From: Tetraselmis striata
Lineage: Eukaryota; Chlorophyta; Chlorodendrophyceae; Chlorodendrales; Chlorodendraceae
DNA: 64,000 nt
Assembly (NCBI GenBank): GCA_006384855.1
Contig: VCJN01002690.1
Span: forward strand, 202,216 to 266,215
Reading direction: 5' to 3'
Shown here: positions 1 to 11,565 of the stretch, piece after piece
Position numbering within the stretch: position 1 is the stretch's first letter
Layout of the letters: each line of letters opens with the position of its first letter
The notes under the pieces: model-generated
Told to the model about the DNA's origin: nothing
The model's database searches: none
What the model saw: only the letters and a program-made list of their open reading frames with translations
Made by a program: the position numbers and the translations under genes

Positions 1-87
1 CGTGGTCAGAGGCGCTTGAACGGCAGGAGCAAGGTAGGGCAGGGTAGGGCATGCCAGGCACGCAGACGTGGCTGCAGCATCGCTCAC

Positions 88-1311
88 CTTGAACTTGCGG
101 TTGTCGCCATCCTCCCAGGACACACCGCTGCTGTGCGCCTTCACGCACTACAGGATCGGAGAGGAGGGGGGGGGGGGGGGTGACCTTGGGCAATATAACT
201 GCGGCCGGAAACAAGAAGCGCAAAGTGGCACCGTGGCTTTGGCTATGAAAACGATCACCACCGCCACCACAATATGCAAGCACAGCTCGGCATGGCTGTC
301 ACACAGTCCCCCAAAACAAGGTGCTCATATTCCGTACATCATTCTTTCGAGATGCCGAAACAATGCCACCGTACCACCGTAAACAATGCCACCATACATG
401 TTCATTACGACTTGGTGCTGCGAGTTATCCCGTTGTCCCTCGCGCAGTGCTCCAGCAGCGCAGAGCAAGCATGTCCCGAGAAACGCGCACATAGCCACCC
501 CTACTTGTAGCAGAACCAATCACTTACCTTGAACTCGCACTCCGCACCAGGAGCCATCTGCAGCGTGGTTTTCCACACGTGCCCGTCGTTCCAGCCCATG
601 CCGACTGCGCCGTCGGGGTTCCAGTTGCCCATGGCATCGGTGCTACCCACGAGCTTGTGCGACTCGCCGAAAGATAGCTGACGGAGGGGTTGTGCATTGG
701 ACAGGTAAGGGTGTGTTGGGGGATGTGAGCCGGCAGGGGGGGGGGGGGGGGGTTCAGGAGAACGAAAAGTTGTGAATGATGCCAGTCAGTTATGGTAGCG
801 TCTTAGGGGTGCGGATGTGTGCAATTGCTGCCAATGGGTACTGGTGGGGGTCACTGCGACAGGCCCGTGTGCAGGGCTGGCTCCATGTCTGGCTGGATAT
901 GTGTGCCCCTGCTGGCTGGGTGATGGGGTTGCGGCGGGTGTCCCACCTCCTTGACGACAGAAAACTCCACATCCACGTCAGCGCGGACCTGCGCCCACCC
1001 CGGCAAGGTGGCATCAAAACTTCAGGTCTGGGAGATGGGGGGTAGGCGTGTGGTTGTTTGGGAGTCTGCAGGGAAGAGGGGGGGGGGGGGGGGGGCACCT
1101 GCAGAGCGCCGCCGCGGGCACGAGGAGTGGGCATGATCGGCCTGCTGAGCTGCGCCGGCAGCGCGCGCCAGGAGGGCGCCAGGCGGGGCGAGGGACTCTG
1201 GCGCGCTCGGCGCGCTGTGCCAGCCACGGGGGGCAGCGCTGGCCTGGTGGTGCGGCTCGCGGCGCAGGGCGCGGCGGCCGCAGCGCGAAGCAGGGTGCAT
1301 GGGGGCGCCAT
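88..1311 (-). CDS. CBM20 starch-binding domain protein, 5' part (four exons; continues past the left edge)
   Basis: I assembled four exons on the minus strand: 1311-1099, 988-947, 677-528 and 147-88. All junctions are GT-AG and all are phase 0. Exon 1 starts at an ATG and encodes about 71 residues rich in Ala, Arg, Ser and Pro with almost no acidic residues, which looks like a plastid transit peptide. Exons 2-4 encode a family-20 carbohydrate-binding module: DVEFSVVKE, then FGESHKLVGS, GNWNPDGAVGMGWNDGHVW and finally SWEDGDNRKFK. The paired Trp residues and the W-E-x-G-D-N-R ending are the starch-contacting signature of CBM20. The last donor (positions 81-87) shows that the gene continues outside the window, so any catalytic domain (glucanotransferase, dikinase, phosphatase) is unseen. 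The introns hold poly(G) tracts. The CBM20 assignment is firm; the plastid location is inferred. Confidence 0.85.
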
Positions 1312-3455
1312 ACTGACGCGAGAGAGGGGCCTGCAGCGAAGCTGCAGCCGTATGATCACCCGAGTCAAGATAGGCTGGCAGAAGCAAGAGTTGCTTCATC
1401 CGACTCAAACCAAAGGGGGGTGATGGAGCGGCCGAGCGCATCGACACTTCTCTACTTTTCCTTGAGAAAGAAAACCTGTGAGCCGTTAGCGGTCCCTACA
1501 CCTGCTTTCGATACTGCGCTGCAACCCGTTGCAGTTAGCCAGTCCGAAACTACTTGGTGTTCTTGGCAGCCCCCCCCCCCCCCCCCCCCCCCCCCAAATC
1601 ACATACTTCCGCCCACCCAGGGCCCCACCAACTATTGGCAACCTCCCAAAATCGGCCGAAAAGTGGCACCTATGCTCTCACAGAAAAACCCGCGATGCGG
1701 CAGTTGAGGTTAGTGCCCCAAACGACATGACTGAGGCTAGTGTCGCACACACCGCACTTATCTCGACTGCCCCTCCGCGCGATCAGCCCATCTGTTCGCT
1801 TGACTGTGTTAGCAGCGGAGTTGGCGGGGCGCAGGGGCGAATTCAGCTACGGGGTGGCGGCGGGCCCCTTTCGCGATACCGGCACGACGGTAAGGATTAC
1901 TAGTACGGGCACTGGCGCGCATCAAGGGTGTCGCATCCTACACGCCGCTCCGCAGTACTTGTATATGCGAAGTTGCTATGGTGGCCAGCCGCTCGGGCGC
2001 CGACAGCACCGGCGGAGACCTCGCCCTCGCTCCTTCCACGGACGACAGTCCAAGCTTCCGGCCTAATAGCCGGGCCCTATTCGTACTCTCGAAGCTGGCC
2101 AGTCACTTATTCGTGGCAAGCATGTGAACGGCGAGACGCCCCGACCCCCGGCACGGCGTGACGTACGGGACGAACCCCTAAAATAATACATTCGCCGCGT
2201 CCGACACAGCACTCCTGATTTCGCAAAATGACGCCCGTACCTGTATCCGTCCGAGGCGGCAGCTTCGAGCCAGGCGGAGGGAACAAACCGCTTCGATTGC
2301 CTCCCACCTATGTAATTACAGGCCCGCGACAGCCTACGAGATCTGCATCAGAGGGGTGACACTGCGCGGCGATGGTGGTGGGGACGGGTCAATAAGCGAT
2401 GACGAGATCGCGAACTATATTGCTGATGGCACGTGACGCTGCCGCTTTACGCCCAAGGCAGTATACGAGATGCACCAGCGCCAACCCGCCACCGATGAAC
2501 GAGCCAAGGGGCCCCCGCCGCACGAGCGCCGATCGCCTCTTTCGAGTGAAAGGAAATTTACTAACCCGGCCAGCGCAGGGGCTGGCGAGGGTAGGGTGTC
2601 GGCCGGGGGGGGGGGGGGGGGGGGGGGGGTGGATACGGACCATATAGTAAATGAGGGCCATTACCTGGTACTCGTGCCGCTGATGTGAGCAGGCGGAGCT
2701 GCGACGGTGATCTGCGCCTGCAGAGTCTGCAGCAGCTGTCGAAGGTGGCGATCTGGCTATTAACACGAAACGCAGCCGGGAGTTGTCCGGAAATATGGTT
2801 GGCCGATAATCTTCCGCGCGTTGTGTGAGTTTGCGGGCTCCGCGTGAGGTTACAGGTTTGCGCGGGGCCGGGGGGGGGGGGGGGGGGGGGGGGGGTTCGG
2901 AAGTAGAATATGGACGGGGAGGCAGTCGGCGCGCTGTAATTGGTAGCGACGTAGCGACTATTGATCGGCCGTCGGCGTGCTACCTGTTGCAGTCGATGCT
3001 CGAGTCGCCGGGCTCGACGCGACCAGCAGCAAGGATTAGTCGCTACGAGTTGCCACCAGGATTTTGGAGATAGTAGCGACTAATATTTATATTAATTGAG
3101 CGCTTATTTCGACTCATCCTCATCCGTATTGTTCTGATCTAAACTATTTCATGCATGGGGTTGCCTGCTTTCCGCCCAGTAACCGCTTACTTAAGCTGTG
3201 CTGCTGGAGTGAAGCGAGAAATCCTTACCCTGGACGGGTCCCTCTACGTTTACGCGTAGCTGCGCCCCTTCATGTGCGCAGCACGCGAGCAGACATAAAA
3301 GCAGCATCAGCCGATTCAAACATGAAATCGTCTGGTTCTGCCAAAAAAGGTGCAAAGATTTTTACACGGACGAAGACATTTTATTATGGCTGCTACTGGT
3401 GTGAATTACAAAAAGGGCAGTTCTCCAGAATTAGAAAATCAACACAGCAAGCCGC
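1312..3455. other. Gene-poor host DNA with poly(G)/poly(C) tracts
   Basis: I recognise no gene here. The open frames are short, run through homopolymers and show no protein-like pattern. The stretch holds a C tract near 1,570-1,595 and G tracts near 2,606-2,629 and 2,870-2,895. The proximal part may contain the promoter and 5' UTR of the CBM20 gene, which starts at 1311 on the minus strand. Short TAGCGAC-type words recur around 2,945-3,080, possibly a degraded repeat. Confidence 0.5.
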
Positions 3456-4157
3456 CTAAAAGCGGCCCGCATCCCGCATAAGGCGGGATGGATGAGTGAT
3501 GCGCACACGGTTCAGAGTCCGGGCCACGCGAGCACGTGTGTGTGTAGGTGATCCTCGGACGTGCTGTGCAGCTTCAGCAACGGGATGGGAGACGAATCTG
3601 CGCCGTCTGATGAGGCAGCGACCACGCTCTCGAGCGGCCACCAAGCTCAGGACCCCGAGGAAATCTCTTGCGAGCAAGGCCTCCTGGTGAGCCCGGGTGA
3701 TGCACCGAGTGCCCCGCGATGAGAGGGCACCCTGGTCCGCAGCCAAGCATGCGATACCACGCACTGTGCGGTGCACCCCCTTGCTCACCTCACCCACTGT
3801 GCCGAAGACCATGCCCGTGTACTCCGACATATCCAGGATGTCTCGAAGAGGACCCTTCTGTCCGGGCTCCGTGTTGTGCCACGCCGCGTCCCGCGCAGCC
3901 AACCCCCGTTGTATGTCGCCCAACAGGGAGCGCTCAAACCGATCCACAGCTGTGGCCCGGGGCACCGAAGTGTACTTGACCCCGTACCGCATAGTCTTGA
4001 ACTCTAGCAGCGTGGACTTCAAGCTCCGGGGATCATAGCTCCCGGTCACGACGTTGAACGCCGGAAGGGAGAGCTCTGCGTCCGGCACTAGGTCCTTGAG
4101 TTCATCCCGGGGTACGGTGTTGCCGAGAGGCACTGCCTGCTGGAACAAGTCATCCAC
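3456..4157 (-). pseudogene. Retroelement-derived ORF with a PD-(D/E)XK-like endonuclease motif (remnant)
   Basis: An open frame of 233 codons with no ATG start (it opens at a GTG) and no upstream extension. Near residues 40-55 it contains GSYDP followed by LLEFKTMRYG, that is D-x9-E-x-K, the catalytic spacing of restriction-like nucleases. It continues with AVDRFE, a D-I-x-x-G-L block and VFGTVGEVSKGVH. The same general layout (an acidic residue, then E-x-x-K, then a long helical tail) is seen in the remnant at 23.1-24.0 kb, so both probably come from the C-terminus of a non-LTR-type retroelement polyprotein. The last 60 or so codons are Arg-rich and probably read through non-coding sequence. 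Family membership is inferred. Confidence 0.4.
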
Positions 4158-5990
4158 CTCCCGCCGTACCGCGATACCTAGGTCGTGAACACAGTGATCG
4201 CGGAAGGCATCTGCGATAGCGTCGTGCTGTACACGCCAGTGAGCGTCTACTGGTAGGAAGGCTAGCCGAAAGCTCCATTTCGACTCTGGAGCATGCTGAC
4301 ATCATCCCTTTACTTGTATGGTGACAGTGGCGGCGAAATGATGTTTCAATGCAAGACAGGCAAGGGAGATAAGCCTACTTAAGTGCGCAGGCTTAGTTAC
4401 ATGGAAAGGGCGGGGTAAGGATTACTTGCGGCAAAGAGCGCAACAAAAAAGGGAAGGCTGGGCGGGTTGGTCAGGAGGTCAGGAGGTCAGGAGGTCAGCA
4501 CAAAACTAAGAGTGGCCAAGTCTAGCAGGTGATGATGGTTGTATGAGATTTGATGGGCACCAATTGACCATAACCAATTGACCATGGGTGACCGATGTTT
4601 TTGCCGCGGGCGCCACGTTAAGTGCCGCAGATCGGCATTTCAGTGCCGGAGCACCGTGACTGCCCGCGGTGGATTATTAGCGACTACAGGTACTACTGGC
4701 GTGGTGCATCGGCCGCGGGTAGCCGGTGTCGACAACCCGCACACCCTAGGGCGGAGGGAGGGACAACGAAACCCCAAGAACACAGCTCTAAACATTTCAA
4801 AGGTAGGTAGGCAAGGAATACTAGCCACTTCGGTCTTCATGACTGCGGATGGGGGCGGGGCGGCGCCCAATGGGGCGGGGGGCGCGGGTGAGAAGGATGC
4901 AAAGGACACCGTGGTGGAGAGCCAGCCGAGCAGACACGCGGCGGTGCGGGTAGAAAGCGTTGTCGGGTCGATGTAGTCGTTGATTACCGCACAATTTATA
5001 GTCTAGCCGCCCCAATGGCGGATTCCGTCCTAGGGCACGCTAGCTGCGTTTGCGCCAGACGTCGCGTCCTTTCGTAAGGAGTGCGAGCCAGGTCCACACG
5101 AATACTTCGGGGCGGGGGGGGGGGGGGGGTGGCGGCCCGCGCGCGTGAGCTAGTCGCCAAGGGTGGAGGCGTTCCACATAAGGGGCGGGTAACTCCGTTG
5201 CCGGGGAGTGCCTAGGATCGGTCAGATTGCTTGGCGGAGGGGTCTGCTCGGAACGCCGCGTCGTGGTAGGTGATGAAGCGGCATAGAAGAGCTGTTCAAG
5301 TGGGCATGGCGATTTTGTAGTTCAAGCTACCGGCCATCCTCCTGTGTGTCCTAGCCGCTCTTCCCTCCAACGGGCTGTAGCTAGGACAACATCGCCCCCA
5401 TGCAGTCCTTACCTACATTTGTCCTATCCCAGTCAGAGCTCAACAAGTAGGATTACGCCATCAGCCAGCTAGCGACGGGCGTCCCAACTACAACTACGTG
5501 AGACGGGGGAAGAGAGCAAGCCTGAATCGCTATGTGATGCTCAGTATTTATCCACCGCTGAGCCGGCTAGTAGGGTTTTGAGGCGGCTGCGATTCCCTCC
5601 AACATGGTAATGGGGTGTTGTCATAATCGGAATAATTGAAATCTGCTGCGATTCTCAGCAACGTACTCATACCACGCATCGGGGCAGTGCAGTTATAATC
5701 GCGGACAATTATTATTATATATTCGCAATACCGGCCCCATGGGTTGGTATGTAGTGACCGGAGTTCTTGTGATATATGGCTGGCTTGCCTATCGCGTCGG
5801 CGGACCGCGAGGCCACTACTGCTTATGCGAGTTGCCAGACGGGCGGGCTGTCGCATCGTCTGTTTTCCACTCGCTTTCAGAGTCGCGAGCACCAGCAGAG
5901 ACACACGGGTTGCTACTCGTGCTGCGGGTTTGGGCGGCGTTGCCAGGGGGGCTGCGGTCTCGGGCGGCTCCTTCAGCTTGCGATGTCCAG
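4158..5990. other. Gene-poor host DNA
   Basis: No convincing gene. The stretch contains a short tandem run of the 9-base word GGTCAGGAG at about 4,470-4,500, a G tract at about 5,116-5,129 and a 60-90 codon open frame in each direction without protein-like pattern. Confidence 0.45.
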
Positions 5991-6020
5991 GTGCGGCTAC
6001 CTTGCCTTTTCTATTCGGCA

Positions 6021-6066
6021 GGTTTTTAGGGTTTTAAAAACCCAAAAAACCCTAAACCCTAAACCT
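6021..6066. repeat. Interstitial telomere-like repeat (TTTAGGG type), partly palindromic
   Basis: The sequence reads TTTTTAGGG, a TTTTAAAAA centre, ACCC, and then CCCTAAACCCTAAACC. It therefore holds plant/green-algal telomere units in head-to-head orientation around a short palindrome. Unique-looking sequence flanks both sides, so this is not a chromosome end. Such blocks arise by telomere-mediated break repair or end fusion. Confidence 0.7.
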
Positions 6067-6650
6067 GTGGGGGGGTGCTCGATCTGGATCCAGCGGCGTT
6101 GGGGGTTGCGCAGGCGGTGCGATTCCGCCGCGAGCCGGGCAAGCTCGCCCCCGAGTGCGGACTTGCTGGCTGGGGAGGACAGCTCGAGCAGCTCGGCTGT
6201 ATTGGTGGTGAGGTGCTGGATCTGGACCAGTCTTTCAGTCGTGCCGTCGGGGATGCCTTCGCGGAACGTGCGCTGGGACGGACAACGTTGGGGGACTCGA
6301 GGGTAACGTCGGCCATACTTGGTACTTTTGTTGCCCCGCGGTCGTCCACGTCCATTGTGTTGTCGTTTTACACGTAGTTCAGTTCGAGCTCGTCCTCGCC
6401 ATAGGCATATATCGCCGCCAAGGGGGGTCGCTCCCGGGGCGGGGACGGGTGGTGTGGTGGATGCGTGGGCTGCGCCAGGGATTTGCGCCACGACGGCCTG
6501 GCGTTGGTCGAAGGCTGCGACGGCGGTAGGGACCACCATGCGCCTCGGCGCCGCATGTTCGAGCTCATGTGGGGGAGGAGGGGGGGGGGGGGGGGGCGCG
6601 CCTTGCTGGGTTGGCATGGGTTATTGGGATCGCCGTGGGTGGCGGGTTGG

Positions 6651-7250
6651 CTAGACCAGCTTGCTCTGGCGCCGACGCGCTGCGTCGGTTGGTTGCTCCT
6701 CGGCCGTCGCCGTAGGTAGCGCTGCCTTGACCCTCTCGCTCGCCATCAATATCGTCTTGCCCCACTGCTCCGTTTTGTCCGTGGCCCGGGTGCGATTGAT
6801 GGTAGGCTGTGATGGTAGGCAGTCAGCTGTATGCTGGGGGTGTAGATCGGGCGCTAGTCGACTTGGAGAGCGAGGGATGTTGGGGGGGTCTTCCGAGCCT
6901 TCTAGCGGAGGCTCAGCGCCATGCATCAGAGCTGGTTGCGGCCGGTGTTGCTGGTTGTGACGGAGTTTGCGGACCGCGTCTGGCTGAAGGGGTAGGTGTA
7001 CGTGCAGCTCCGAGGGATCGAACCCGGACTCCGTGAGGTAGATGACTGTGGTGCGAAGGCGGACCGCACGTAGTAGGGCGGCGGGGGTGAGGGCCACAGC
7101 CAATAGCTGGGTGGCTGCGGACCCCTCGTCCTCTTTGCCGAGCGACATGGCGCAGAGGTTGTCGGCCCCCACGCGTAGCAGCTTCGGCTCATGGCAGTGT
7201 TGCGCCATGTCGGCGCCAGCAGCCGCCATTGTGTCTGTCAGGCGAGCCAC
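6651..7250 (-). CDS. Hypothetical protein (199 codons), doubtful
   Basis: An open frame with varied composition, including LGKEDEGSAATQLLAVALTPAALLRAVRLRT and HVHLPLQPDAVRKLRH-like stretches, and no extended homopolymer read-through. It could be an exon or a gag-like remnant. A second frame downstream on the same strand (6617-5997) is rich in Pro and Gln and may belong to the same eroded unit. I recognise no domain. Confidence 0.2.
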   Translation of the reverse strand: MARLTDTMAAAGADMAQHCHEPKLLRVGADNLCAMSLGKEDEGSAATQLLAVALTPAALLRAVRLRTTVIYLTESGFDPSELHVHLPLQPDAVRKLRHNQQHRPQPALMHGAEPPLEGSEDPPNIPRSPSRLAPDLHPQHTADCLPSQPTINRTRATDKTEQWGKTILMASERVKAALPTATAEEQPTDAARRRQSKLV

Positions 7251-10200
7251 TAGGCGTGCAACAGCTCCAGGAGAGGGGTCATGGTGCGTTGGCTTTGTTG
7301 ATGTGGCGGCGACCGCTCGACCGCCGCCGATCGTTGTGCCCTCTCTTGTCCACTGGGTCGGTAGGGCGGTGGCGGTTGTCTCTCGGCGGCGAGTCAGCCT
7401 CAGAATGACAGACCCAGTGGTAGTAGTGGATGCCTAGTGCCGCTTGAGGGGGCGGGCGCCCACTCAAAAATGTGCTGGTAGGATTTGAACTCCGATTTTG
7501 GGGCTGAGGGTGCGGAATGATTAGGTTTCAAACAGTACGGCTGCGCGACTCCTTGTCCATCGCTTGGTGTTAGACCACCTGGTCGCCAAACATCATAGCC
7601 ACGTGTGTGGCATCGTCCGAGCCGGCAGGGAGACCGGTTACGAGCAGGAGGGACAGGCGCTTCAGTACGCGCGGAGGTGGCGGCGGGTATGTAGCAAATG
7701 GGATTTGGATTCCTGCGAAATTGTTCGTTGCGATGAGTGTGCGGATTGCGGACTGTGGGACTCTGCCGCCCCGCAGGGCGCGCGAGAAAGGTGCCGAGAA
7801 AGGTCTTGGCCTCGTGTTACTCCTTGGGTCTGGCGACGTCCATGGTGGGTGCGATGTTGTGCTAATGGGGGGAATGCTCCTCACGCCGCTGTGGGCGCAG
7901 GCTGGCAGCATGGTGAAGGGTCGTTTGATCGTCGGACGGTCCACCGTTTTGCAGGAGGATTGCACTACCCGTTTTGGTAGCCGCGCCGGCTCGCCGGATT
8001 TAGTACATACGCAGTGCTGTACTTAAACGGCTTAAGCTTCTCGGGCAACTCCAGGGAGTGGAAGTACGACGCAGTCAAGTCCAAGTTTCGATACCCTATG
8101 TCATTGCGCACAACACAGGTTTTTGTGACACTGACAACACAGTGCACGGACACGGGGGATAGCGACTGTCTGCTGTGTATTGTTACAACATCGAAAATAC
8201 GAAATGCCCCCGAGATAATACGGATATCGACACGAAAGAAAACTGAAAGCCACACTATGGCTCCTCAGACGATTACATAAATAGCCATGAAATCCTGATG
8301 CAATTATGCATGTTACTTCAAACGGGCGTGTAAAAAATTCTTAAAATATATATCCGAATACTTCACGGATTGATCACGGACCGTAGCTTAAGACGTCGGG
8401 CGATTATCCACATCCGTGCGTTGCACAATTTGCAACAACTATTGTTCCAGAAATGAAGAGGACACTATCAACATGGCCCATCTCGGATTCAAACCTATAT
8501 ATTGTTGCTTAGCATATCACAAAATATACTCTTATCATTGGCAATTGGTACGGGCGTGTGTCTATAGTAGTCGTGCACTGATTGTTAAAAACTGACGCCC
8601 TTTGAGTGTAAGCAAGTACAGTGGTTTTGAGTAGGCCGCCCCACACACAACGCGGTGCTCATGGCCCCAGCAAACGGCCCGCTGCGCACCGCCGTCACCG
8701 CCGCTGCCAGAAGTGTGTGTAACATTACGTTCACCTCAAACAACTGAGGCCTTGTCTTCGTTCCATTACTGCACACCTCTTTTGTCGTGTCTACAAGGCT
8801 GGAGACTGTCCCATGTGTCATGCGTTTACGTCTCTTTTTGAACGCCCGTTGATGCATCAACAGCAGCGGCCACTGGCCTGTGCCGCCTAGCGCGGCGGCC
8901 GCAAGGCGCGATGGCTGACCCGGTGAGCGTGCGCGCGGCCAGGAGTTTGAGTTTGTGTTCAAAAGGTCGCAGCCTGCCGGGGGCGCAAAGAAGCGGAGGC
9001 GCTGACGCCGCCGAAGAGGATGCTAGCCAGGGCTGCCACGGTTCATGCGAGTGTTGTGTGGGGCGTGGCGCAACTGTGCGCCAATGGCCTTGAGCACACG
9101 GCGCAAGGCAGGCCCCCACGCACAGAGGATGCCCGTGATTTAAAAGGATGTTCCTCTCCGCCACTGTTCTCCGCCACCGGCACGGAGGCGGAGGGACAAG
9201 GCACAAGGCGGGCGGGGGAGAGGGGATTTAACTACGTCAAATGCTGCGCGCTTGAGACCCATGTTGTGCCAAGTGCCTGCGCCGGAAAGTGTGCGAATAT
9301 CAATGAATGGCTCTACCAAATGCACCGGATTTGCTGTGCACATGGGACGCAAGGGGGGGGAGGGGGGGGGGGGGGGGGGGGGGAGGCAGCACCGTACATC
9401 GCCGCCGCACGCTTTGTGACAGGACGGCGCGTATGTTGGAGTCCACGGCGCTTTGCCAAACATCATGATTCGGAGCGCGTGTGGACGCCAAATAACATGA
9501 AGACACTACGCATCCATGACTGACCGCATGATGACCACAACGTATTGCATTCTGACATTGCTGCAACCGTCAACCACAGTTCTCATCAAGAATGGCAGCA
9601 CGAATACAGATCATTCTGATTTTGCCATTGAGTATCCAGAAGGGATCGGATTTGCCCAGTATTTACGACTGGCAGCAGCAGCACCAAAAGCGCTGCAGAA
9701 ACGTGCTGTCGAGTGGCGACTGCAAACCATAATGCGCAGAGAATCAGCATATCAGCAACAGTGCATAGCGCCCGCCCCAGCAACATGCTGCTGATACATC
9801 CCTCCAAATACTAAGAAACAGTTGTATTCTGTCCAATGCATTGCTGATGCGCACATCTAGCAACAGTTGTGCCATCAACGCGCCTGTTTATATTCATCAC
9901 TGCGAGGACATGTTTCCTCCCATGATGCACCGGGTGGCTCCTTGCCAAGTTGGACACCTGACGCTACTGGGAATAAGATCCTGTTCTGCCCATCAGAGGT
10001 CAAAAAATAACGAAATTATAGCGGAAAATAGCGAATAATGCTCGTGTCATAGGTTGCATGTACGCTCAATCTGAGGCGAACAACAAATATGATCTCCTGT
10101 AGTAGTCAGGAAAGTGCGGTTTCTACAGCGTAGTTGAAAGCATGCAAGCCCTGCTATAATCATGCATACATGCAGACGCCCACTGATGGCCCCAAATTTG

Positions 10201-10961
10201 GCGACAATATATCAAAGGAATAAATTGAATCCGGGGCTAAAATTTGGGTCAAACAATTGCGGCACTGCCTGGGTGATAATTTATATACGCTGATCATCGT
10301 GAAGCACTTAGGGGGTCATATACAGGTTCCCCACTTCCCCGTGATATAGCCCGCCAGACTTATAATAATATATATACAATCACGGGCGGGGGTGATTGAT
10401 ATAACATACTTACAGGCAGATACAACAAGATTGTCGTCTGATGTACAATAACAATATCCGACGTTCCATTTGCCTAAGACTTAGGTTACTACTATGGGCA
10501 GCAATTCCAGTGCAAGTAGTGCCGAGGCCATGAAAACCTCAATTATAAGGCAGTCATACCTGCTGCCTATCCCGAGTAGGTGTGAACTATCGATTACACC
10601 TGGCAGAGTTGCTGTTGTTCATATTAGATACATCAAGTACTCCTCCACGGGAATTATGCCGCGTGCTCATGACGTGCCCGGCATCGATGCGGCAACATGA
10701 ATTTCCCATGTCGGTCCATCCTCTCCGGGGCTTCGGGACTTGGCCTTCCAGGGCGACGTCCACCAAAGTTAGCTAACCCCAGACGGGTTAATAAAGGCAG
10801 CCCTTTGTACGCTAGCTAGCATGCGTTGCTGCCCGGGAAGAACGCGTCCCATTTTCTGTGATTGCGGGCGATTATAAACACTGACCTATGCACAGAATGT
10901 CGCGGGCACAACAGCCCAGTGAAGCGGCACATGCCGCCGATTTGTCGCGGCCGGAAGCACC
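7251..10961. other. Gene-poor host DNA downstream of the SET-domain gene
   Basis: No gene can be supported. From about 8,000 to 10,900 the DNA is noticeably more AT-rich than its surroundings, with G tracts at about 9,353-9,383. All frames are short and broken. Confidence 0.45.
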
Positions 10962-11529
10962 TTAACCTTGTTGTTTTGCCTTTTTGAGTGGAGGCCGCAC
11001 CGCCCCCTTGCTCCCCCCGGAGCTCAAGCTTGCCGAGTCGCCACTGCTTCCATCGCTGCTCTCCCCTTCACTGGGTGCCGCATCACGCCCGCCTTCGCCT
11101 TCCCCCCCCTCCGCATCTTCCTCCTCACAGCTCTCGCTGACCCTCTCTTCCTCATCGGAGCTGCCGGCCTCCGAGTCGCTCTGCAAGGGGGAGTGAACCG
11201 CCAGCAGCCCTCATCAAACGTCCATTCCCATATCCCATGCCAACACAATATTGCTTTCACTTTGTTGCCTATCAACTACATGTTTATCTCTTGCATTTTT
11301 GTCATCTTGCGAAAGGGAGTCATGCTTTCGTCGGATAAAAAAGGGGAGACCGACATGCAGACTGCACTGTCGCCAACTACAAGTGCACCAAGACAGTCAC
11401 GGATACACCATTGCTCTTTTCTGGGAACAGGGCTGTACTCTGGTTTTGGGTTCGCTATGTATATGAATATTTACATATACATATAAATGTATGTATATAT
11501 ATGAATACATACATCTGTATGCGTGTGTA

Positions 11530-11565
<36 letters not shown>

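Noticed and set aside
1048..1707. Long plus-strand frame through G and C tracts opposite CBM20 exon 1
   Set aside because: It is made of poly-Gly and poly-Pro read-through and is antisense to a well-supported exon.
6021..6066. Chromosome end
   Set aside because: Only a few telomere units are present, and complex sequence continues on both sides.
7470..7575. tRNA-like sequence (GGATTTGAACTCC) on the minus strand
   Set aside because: The T-loop-like word is present, but the T stem does not pair and no acceptor or anticodon stem can be drawn.
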